DNA of 17,250 nucleotides from a bacterium (lineage in GTDB: Bacteria > UBA9089 > UBA9088 > JAGUXG01), in contig JASEHO010000017.1 in the NCBI GenBank assembly GCA_030018505.1, forward strand, positions 1 to 17,250. Direction: 5' to 3'. A program made the translations under genes and the position numbers. Below are positions 11,670 to 17,250 of the stretch, in pieces. Position 1 is the first letter of the stretch, and every line of letters starts with the position of its first letter. Under the pieces are notes generated by a model, which made no database searches, was not told where the DNA came from, and saw only the letters and a list, made by a program, of their open reading frames with translations.

Positions 11670-14252
11670 TCACCTTATAATTCCCAACTTTCCCATCCTT
11701 TTTCCACAAAGATAGATGTAGATTCCTGAAGCAGGTTTTTCCGTTATATCCCAAACCACCCTTCCAGCATTCGTTGTATCGCGAAGAGAACAAATCTGCT
11801 CTCCCTTGATATTGAACAGCTTTATCTCTGAACCTTGGTCTATATTCTCGAAGGTTATGCTTTGCTGACCCAGATAGACCCTGGCTGGGTTTGGATAGAC
11901 AGTAAACTTCTTGGTTGCTTGCGTTACTACACCAACAGGTGCTATCAGGGATAAGTGGGTGAGTGTTCCATAGACCTTCTTATTCACTACATCAACCGAG
12001 GAAGGAATTGGTTGCCAGATGCCCTGGTGAAAGGTATAAAGCCTTAATGAGGTCTCTGCTATAGAGCCTGTCTCCTGATAGGGAATAGCTAATGTTATAT
12101 TGAACCCTTCAGAAAGAGCAGTTCCACTTGCATCAAATGCCTCTATTGAGTAACATATCCCAATATTTCCGGCAATCTCCGATATAGTCTCTACATCTGT
12201 TAGTCTCTTTATCTCCGTATAGAAGCCTGTGGTATATGTTCCGAATATAGCCTCTGCCCCATCTTGCTCTACCCTTCCACTTGTTAGCAGAATAAGAACA
12301 TCCTTGGTGATAACAAGACCCCCAAAAGATACGGTGATTGAGCCTCTTCCCTTGTTTGGCGATGATGAAATGGTCATAGAGGCTATGGTAGATGTAGCAT
12401 CTTTTTCTAAAGTGATCGTGCCTGGGCCAATAGAGATTATAGAGGTTTCTGGCAGGATATAAGGGAGGTTTTCTTCATCCTCAAAGAGAAGCTCAAGATT
12501 AAAGGCAGTATTGGCAAAAACTATATCTGGAATTTCACACCTTATCCTTTTTAACCTCTGGTAGGCCACATCAAAGAAGATAGCATCCGAGAGAAGAAGG
12601 AAGTCTTCTTTTGTGTATAAGCTATAGAGAAGTCTATGTAGGCCAGGGGATTTTGCTATAAACCCTCTTTCCAGCCTGATGGTATTCTCTCCTTGTAAAA
12701 TCCCTTTCTCTTCGTCTGCTATCTTGATGCAACTTCCATCTGGCCCTTCTATCCAGGCCTTCAATAGGCAAGTCATATTCAAGTTTGCCGTAGCTACAAT
12801 CTCTGCCTCAATCCTATCCTTTATCTTATAACTCTTCTTATTAAGCCTGGATTTTAGGCTGATTACCTCTATCCCTTTCACATCAAAAGCAAACTCACCA
12901 GAGAGGGTTTCTGTCCCTGTATCTAACCACCAGTAGAGGTAGTATGTCCCAGAAAGGAGGCCTGGACTGAGGCTGAACTCAATGGGAATAATGGTAGGCT
13001 CATCAATTAGCCTTTCATTTACTTCTGAAAAGAGCAAATAGGAGAATCTGCCAGGTTGGTCTATTTCAAAAGATATGGTTGCAGAGCCTCCTGCTACCAG
13101 GACATCTTCTCCATATATACTGACAGAACCTTGCTTTTCCCTGATGTATAGAGAGTTTAAGATTAAAGCCCTTCCTGACTCAGTATAAATTCCATAGAAT
13201 AACTTCTCAGAGAAAGAGCTGACTGGAAAGGAGAATTGTATCTCTGCAGGGCTTTCTGAAAGCGTCTCTTCCTTCTCATCAAAAACCTCTTCAAATCTCA
13301 AGATAGAAGATTTTATTGTGTGTGTTCCAGCAAATGATGGCAGATTTACCGAGAAGGTAAAGCTCTTTGTTCCTGATATATTTAGCTCTGTCTCTGTGCC
13401 AAAGAACCCTGTCTCTATCTTCAAGGTGCCAGTGAAGGTATTTACCCCCAAATTCTCCACTATTAGCTCAATCTGTAATCTTTCGTTTTGTGCCTCATAT
13501 TTTACATTTTGCAATTTAGCAATATCATGTCTTGCCACCCTAAAGCCTTTTGTGCCTGAACCCCTGAAGTAGCTGTAAGATAGGGTATAGCTTCCTGTCC
13601 CAAGCTCATAGACAAGGCTTCCAGTTATGCTCCCCTTTGCCGGGATATAGAAACCCCTGCTTATTAAACAAGAGTTCTGTGTGTAGTATATCTTCTGACC
13701 CCTGACTCCTGACTCCAGACTTCTAACTCCTTCCTTCTCTCCAGATTCCTGACCTTTAATCTTTAATTTTGCATTTTTAATTTTTAATTCTTTTGACTCC
13801 TGTATCCTGACTCCTGACTCCAGACTTCTTAATCCAAACTCCACCTCAAATTCAGAAGAAAGCTCGCCCTTATTCTCAATCAAGAAAGGTATCTCAACAA
13901 ATCCTGATGGGTATATTGATTCTGAATACACGGTAATAACAGGTTTTTCTCCAAATCTGATGAATTTGGTATAAGTCGCCATCACATCTCCAAAAAGCAC
14001 AAAGGTCATTGTTCCATCATCAAGGAGGCTGAAGATTTCTTCTATCTTCTCTTCCATTTTACTCTTAATAGTCAAGCTTCCTATCCTGGTCTGATTTGGA
14101 AGCCTTAAGATATAACCTATATCTGCATCTATATCCCCTGGATTCTTTAAGCTTATCAAAATTGTATTTGTCCCTCTTCCTACTATCTCTGATAGATTAA
14201 TTGCCACAAAAATATCAGGTTTTACCACCTTTATATACTTTGAAACCTCCAT
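11670..14252 (-). CDS. Giant surface/secreted protein, C-terminal part (frameshifted from 5' part)
   Basis: This 860-residue frame starts at an ATG inside what was a longer protein. The frame upstream of it reads on (STKFTLTANIED) to about 14294, where it joins the preceding frame by a one-base shift. It is built of beta-sandwich segments of CARDB/Ig type: SLKNPGD near 33-39, IENKGELSSEFEVEF near 126-140 and IVENLG near 258-263. A segment at about 680-780 resembles ZU5/autoproteolytic-type extracellular domains. The last 80 residues (VYPNPARV ... GSEIKLFNIKGEQI ... WDITEKPASGIYIY) are a T9SS-type-A-like or FlgD-Ig-like C-terminal domain, so export to the surface is likely. Residues about 141-187 (SLESGVR and similar) are encoded by heptamer repeats inserted in frame. 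The exact function is unknown. Confidence 0.75.
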   Translation of the reverse strand: MEVSKYIKVVKPDIFVAINLSEIVGRGTNTILISLKNPGDIDADIGYILRLPNQTRIGSLTIKSKMEEKIEEIFSLLDDGTMTFVLFGDVMATYTKFIRFGEKPVITVYSESIYPSGFVEIPFLIENKGELSSEFEVEFGLRSLESGVRIQESKELKIKNAKLKIKGQESGEKEGVRSLESGVRGQKIYYTQNSCLISRGFYIPAKGSITGSLVYELGTGSYTLSYSYFRGSGTKGFRVARHDIAKLQNVKYEAQNERLQIELIVENLGVNTFTGTLKIETGFFGTETELNISGTKSFTFSVNLPSFAGTHTIKSSILRFEEVFDEKEETLSESPAEIQFSFPVSSFSEKLFYGIYTESGRALILNSLYIREKQGSVSIYGEDVLVAGGSATISFEIDQPGRFSYLLFSEVNERLIDEPTIIPIEFSLSPGLLSGTYYLYWWLDTGTETLSGEFAFDVKGIEVISLKSRLNKKSYKIKDRIEAEIVATANLNMTCLLKAWIEGPDGSCIKIADEEKGILQGENTIRLERGFIAKSPGLHRLLYSLYTKEDFLLLSDAIFFDVAYQRLKRIRCEIPDIVFANTAFNLELLFEDEENLPYILPETSIISIGPGTITLEKDATSTIASMTISSSPNKGRGSITVSFGGLVITKDVLILLTSGRVEQDGAEAIFGTYTTGFYTEIKRLTDVETISEIAGNIGICYSIEAFDASGTALSEGFNITLAIPYQETGSIAETSLRLYTFHQGIWQPIPSSVDVVNKKVYGTLTHLSLIAPVGVVTQATKKFTVYPNPARVYLGQQSITFENIDQGSEIKLFNIKGEQICSLRDTTNAGRVVWDITEKPASGIYIYLCGKRMGKLGIIR
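13694..13830. repeat. Heptamer tracts inserted in the surface-protein gene
   Basis: First run, 13694-13735: TCTGACC, CCTGACT, CCTGACT, CCAGACT, TCTAACT, CCTTCCT. Second run, 13754-13830: eleven units in unbroken phase, changing from CTTTAAT and TTTTAAT to ACTCCTG and ACTCCAG. On the minus strand they encode SLESGVR-type 7-residue units between two beta-strands of a CARDB-like domain. Confidence 0.85.
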
Positions 14253-14257
14253 ATCTT

Positions 14258-16621
14258 CTATATTTGCTGTAAGTGTAAACTTGGTTGATAGCTTTGATTA
14301 ACTATGGCAACAAATACCCACGAACCCTGAACAACTATTCCTCTAACCTCATTAAGTCCATATGGATTTGGAAATGCCTCTAATGTATCACTTAGCTTGT
14401 TATATCTTATGACCCCTTTAGCCGTTCCAAGCCAGAGATAATCACCATCTACAGCTATTGCGCTGATACTATATCCATCAATTGCAGTATATCTCATCCA
14501 CTTTCCATTTCTCTTATTATATTTCCATAGCCCTTGATTTGTTCCAAACCAAATATCATCGCCATTTATAGCTATCGCCCTTATGAATGTGTTTAAGCTG
14601 GTATAATGGACCCATCTTTCACTATCCCCAAATATCTTTACCGATAAACTCCCATTTTCAATCTTTTTATTAAGGTTATCAAGGGAGAGCAATGCCTTCA
14701 CTTCTTCATTAGCAAGATAGGCATCCTTTTCAGTCCTGATGTCAATTGTTGCATTTATTCCTGAGATATTAATCATTTTTGCATAATAAAAATCGTCATC
14801 TACAACAATCTCTAAGGTATAACTTCCATCTACTGCCTGGCCTGGAATTTCAAAGCTGATGAACACAGCTACCTTAGTTATGTGAATATCTGAAAGATTG
14901 CAATCAATCACCACATTATGCACACCTGCTGTAGTTGTCTCTGGAATGATTGTTTTGAAAATAAAACCCTCTGTCCCATTTGGCAATAGGGTGAGTGTTT
15001 GGGTTTTGACAAAGTTATAGTCAGGAATTGAAATCACTACATCTATATCCTTGAGCAAGAACCTACCATTATTGATCGTTTCTATCTCTATTTCTAAGCC
15101 TTCCAGACTCTTGTATAAAGGCTTATCAAGCCTTTCTTTGATAATGAGAGAGCAAGGAATGAGCTTTTTGCCAACTTCAGTATCTCCTTCATCATAATTT
15201 AAGCAGTAATCTAATCTATATATTCCAAACATAAGCTCAGGGATAAAGAATTCAGATGAAATGGTCACAGTCTCTCCTGGTTCTAATGCACCCATCTTTA
15301 GCTCTCTTCTTTCCATCTCAACCTTGTCTGGAGCATTCAAGATATAAGATAGGGTAGAGTTCTCTACTCTTTTAACCCCTCTATTTTCCACAACAAATGA
15401 GATAGTATTCGTTCCTTTTGTAAAGGTATCAGGAAGCTTGAGGTTGTTGATGAAAAGAGAGGGCTTTGGGATTTCAAAATATGTTGAAGAAAGACCTATT
15501 TTTTCTCCTTCTCTTACAACCTCAGCCTTTATAGTGTAATATCCAAAAATAGCATTGTCTGGAATAGAAAAACTGAAAGCCTCTGTCCTTGAGCCTAAAC
15601 CTATATCCCTATCTTCGGCAAATATAATCTTGTTTGATGGATCTAATATCTTAACCGTTAATGAAGCAGGGTATTGGTAGTCTATCATGCTCTTTAGGTC
15701 AACATCAACCTGAACCTTATCTCCTCTGGTGTATAGATTCCTGTCGGTTTTGACCTTCAGAACTCCCTGATCCCTAATCCCTGACTTTGCCCAGGCTATC
15801 ATATCCCTGATAAGTATTCTCTCTTGATTTGAGACATGATTCCTTGCATATCCCCAGTCTGAGTATAGGGATGAGACAATGACTGTTCCAGAGCCAAAGG
15901 GATAGAGAAGTAAGCTTGGTAAGCCATTCTTTGTTCTGTTGAGCAAGATTAGACTTGTTTCTGGCCAGGATATAAAATAGCCATCACAGTTGGCATCCAT
16001 ATTTACTTTAGTTTGACCTGAGAATATTGGGTGTGGATTCTGGATATAAACGGCATTACTCCAGCAGGATTGGTCCTCTCTGAATCCATAGCCTGCTAAG
16101 TTTCTTGGAAGCACCTGGTAATCCTCTCCATATTGCTGGCTAAAGCAGATGATTGTTCCTCCCTGGGCTACATAGTCTGATAGCTTTTGCTTGATGGAAG
16201 GGGTGTTCAGACCTGAAAGACCACCACTGGGAATTAAAAGAACAGGGTATTTTGTGAATAGGTCTAAGTCTGCATTTGGATCCCTGAGATTGAAGGTCTC
16301 TAAATTTTGCTTGAGCATATTGGCTAAGGCTGATACATAACCAGTGTTTAGTATAAGAATAGGGGAAGAAAAATCTACCTCTATTGGACCTAAGGGTATG
16401 GTTGAAAGATCATAGTTATCATCAGGATGATCACACCCTGGGGATTTTACCTTTCTGGTTATGTTTCTTGTCTTATTTTCTCTCTTAATGCCTATATGGA
16501 AGGATTTCTCTGGCCAATCTTCTTCTATGTTTCCTGCCTCATCCTGGGATTTTACACTGAAGGTATAGTCTCCCTCTCCTAAAGAGAAGGTATGAGAGGT
16601 TTCGTTACTATACCCAAAAGG
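14258..16621 (-). CDS. Giant surface/secreted protein, N-terminal remainder (5' end lost to IS)
   Basis: The frame is open from about 16651, and recognisable protein begins near 16621. The first ATG (16318) falls inside a domain, so it is not the original start. Order of parts: a fibronectin/Y_Y_Y-like strand set (GDYTFSVKSQDEAGNIEE) at 16560-16500; a glutamine-amidotransferase-like Rossmann domain (PVLLIPSGG ... GSGTVIVSSLYSDWG) with no catalytic Cys at the elbow; macroglobulin MG2- and CARDB-like sandwiches (TDRNLYTRGDKVQVDVDL, VVENRG); and at least two beta-propeller blades of the Reg_prop type (DIWFGTNQGLWKYN, YLWLGTAKGVIRYN) near residues 570-675 counted from 16318. It ends at 14258 with an out-of-frame tail (SYQPSLHLQQI). 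The gene continues in the next frame downstream. It is probably an extracellular binding or adhesion protein, now inactivated. Confidence 0.72.
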   Translation of the reverse strand, partial: PFGYSNETSHTFSLGEGDYTFSVKSQDEAGNIEEDWPEKSFHIGIKRENKTRNITRKVKSPGCDHPDDNYDLSTIPLGPIEVDFSSPILILNTGYVSALANMLKQNLETFNLRDPNADLDLFTKYPVLLIPSGGLSGLNTPSIKQKLSDYVAQGGTIICFSQQYGEDYQVLPRNLAGYGFREDQSCWSNAVYIQNPHPIFSGQTKVNMDANCDGYFISWPETSLILLNRTKNGLPSLLLYPFGSGTVIVSSLYSDWGYARNHVSNQERILIRDMIAWAKSGIRDQGVLKVKTDRNLYTRGDKVQVDVDLKSMIDYQYPASLTVKILDPSNKIIFAEDRDIGLGSRTEAFSFSIPDNAIFGYYTIKAEVVREGEKIGLSSTYFEIPKPSLFINNLKLPDTFTKGTNTISFVVENRGVKRVENSTLSYILNAPDKVEMERRELKMGALEPGETVTISSEFFIPELMFGIYRLDYCLNYDEGDTEVGKKLIPCSLIIKERLDKPLYKSLEGLEIEIETINNGRFLLKDIDVVISIPDYNFVKTQTLTLLPNGTEGFIFKTIIPETTTAGVHNVVIDCNLSDIHITKVAVFISFEIPGQAVDGSYTLEIVVDDDFYYAKMINISGINATIDIRTEKDAYLANEEVKALLSLDNLNKKIENGSLSVKIFGDSERWVHYTSLNTFIRAIAINGDDIWFGTNQGLWKYNKRNGKWMRYTAIDGYSISAIAVDGDYLWLGTAKGVIRYNKLSDTLEAFPNPYGLNEVRGIVVQGSWVFVAIVNQSYQPSLHLQQI
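15765..15785. repeat. Three-unit heptamer insert in the surface-protein gene
   Basis: CCCTGAT, CCCTAAT and CCCTGAC make exactly 21 bp. They encode about SGIRDQG on the minus strand between the amidotransferase-like domain and the first beta-sandwich. The units match the inverted GGGANTA arrays at 5984-6060. Confidence 0.7.
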
Positions 16622-17152
16622 AGTCAGTTTGCAAAAAAAGTCTAAAGTTTTTTAACAAAAAAGCCGATATATATAATAACATGGGCTTTTTAACAGAAGA
16701 AGAAAGAATGACGATTAGGAAAAAGCATTCCTTAGAAAGAAATCCGCAATTAAGAGATAGAATAAAGGTTATACTGGCATTAGACAAAGGATACTCTTAT
16801 GATGAGGTTAAAAATGATAATACTTTTAGATGATACCACTATCCGTAGATATGAACATTCTTACAGAGAAGGCGGGATAGATAGATTGCTTACATTGAAC
16901 TATAAAGACTATGTTGGTAAGCCAGAGTTCTCCAGAGAATTGATGAATTAAAGCAATATTTGAAGGAATTTATACAAAGATATAAGGAGATAAAGGAAGA
17001 ACTTAAAGATGGAGACAAAATATATTTTATAGATGCTGTTCATCCTCAACTCTAACTCTATGCCTGCGTATGCATGGATAGAAACTGGAGAGGATAAGGA
17101 AATACTTACTAATACTGGAAGGCAGAGAGTAAATATAAATGGTGCATTAGAT
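16621..17152 (+). mobile_element. Degraded IS630-family element (left part)
   Basis: The element cuts the surface-protein gene. The left end is placed near 16621, where surface-protein similarity stops and a sequence starting GAGTCAGTTTGC precedes the transposase ORF. The exact terminal repeat cannot be confirmed because the right end is not seen. The IS630 similarity ends where an IS481-like element begins. Confidence 0.6.
16681..17151 (+). pseudogene. IS630-family transposase, multiply frameshifted
   Basis: The reading frame starts MGFLTEEERMTIRKKH at 16681 and stops at 16833. The protein resumes in another frame at about 16814 (LLDDTTIRRYEHSYREGG), consistent with an extra A in an A-run. 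It shifts again at about 16920-16935 (RIDELKQYLKEFIQRYKE ... IYFIDAVHP). A third shift near 17050 leads to SMPAYAWIETGED and NTGRQRVNINGALD. These are the IS630 helix-turn-helix and the first part of the DDE catalytic domain, including the first catalytic Asp in IDAVHP. With three shifts and no C-terminus it cannot be active. Confidence 0.85.
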
Positions 17153-17153
17153 G

Positions 17154-17182
17154 TTGACTAACGATAGGTTAAGTTGTATAAT
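17154..17182 (+). promoter_or_regulatory. Promoter of the IS481-like transposase
   Basis: TTGACT (17154-17159), a 17-nt spacer and the consensus TATAAT (17177-17182) lie just before the transposase start. The inverted repeat ATAGGTTA/TAACCTAT (about 17164-17171 and 17186-17193) brackets the -10 box. Confidence 0.6.
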
Positions 17183-17191
17183 AACTAACCT

Positions 17192-17250
17192 ATGCAGATA
17201 AAATTACACAAGAATGCTACTACAACATTAGCCCTAAGGCAAACAATTAA
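17192..17250 (+). CDS. IS481-family-like transposase, N-terminus (partial)
   Basis: Nineteen codons, MQIKLHKNATTTLALRQTI, run off the right edge. The KLHKNATTTxAxR opening is characteristic of a group of IS481-family transposases that continue into a helix-turn-helix and an integrase core. No strong Shine-Dalgarno is visible. The call rests on this short N-terminal signature and the preceding promoter. Confidence 0.65.
   Translation, partial: MQIKLHKNATTTLALRQTI

Larger units (their letters stand above)
17152..17250 (+). mobile_element. Left end of an IS481-family-like element
   Basis: TGTTGACTAACG at 17152 starts immediately after the last IS630 codons and begins with TGT, as IS481 ends often do. 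It is followed by a promoter and a transposase start. The rest lies outside the window. Confidence 0.5.

Noticed and set aside
14285..14300. Programmed -1 ribosomal frameshift in the surface-protein gene
   Set aside because: The site lacks a standard X XXY YYZ heptamer and a clear downstream hairpin, and the gene is already disrupted by an IS, so simple decay or sequencing error is more likely.

Overview
The window looks like part of a chromosome from an uncultured, probably anaerobic bacterium of moderate GC content. It carries a PilT-type pilus ATPase, the McsA/McsB arginine-kinase pair, an HD-GYP protein and a DsrM-type membrane cytochrome. Very large secreted beta-sandwich proteins with a 'YPNP' C-terminal domain and an abundance of short tandem repeats recall candidate-phylum genomes. 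I cannot name the phylum from this sequence.

Layout. Bases 1-850 (-) hold the N-terminal 283 codons of an unrecognised gene that runs off the left edge. Its last 329 bases are 47 phased heptanucleotides that encode a 7-residue repeat. 988-2792 (-) is a two-gene operon: a class I aminotransferase and a DUF374 acyltransferase. 3005-5714 (-) holds mcsA, mcsB and a pilT-like gene. A tRNA-Leu(CAG) follows at 5844-5927 (-), then an HD-GYP protein, an RNase HI-like protein and a coiled-coil zinc-ribbon protein (6129-8111, -). Upstream of these, also on the minus strand, lie an SRP-RNA-like hairpin and a tRNA-Val(CAC). hisS (8549-9973, +) converges on and overlaps a solitary dsrM (9945-10934, -).

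The gap 10935-11669 holds a ~295-bp inverted-repeat element and a candidate structured RNA. 11670-16621 (-) is the remainder of one giant surface-protein gene, broken by a frameshift near 14294 and cut at its 5' end by an IS630-type element. That IS630 transposase is itself decayed and is entered by an IS481-type element that leaves the window at the right edge.

The unifying feature is a family of tracts with a strict 7-nt period but varied sequence. They occur in most intergenic spaces and also inside at least three reading frames. They recall the heptameric STRR repeats of cyanobacteria in period, and the in-frame palindromic elements of Rickettsia in being tolerated within genes. The other leads worth follow-up are the SRP-like RNA without its GNRA tip, the unassigned multibranched RNA near 11400-11565, and the orphan dsrM.
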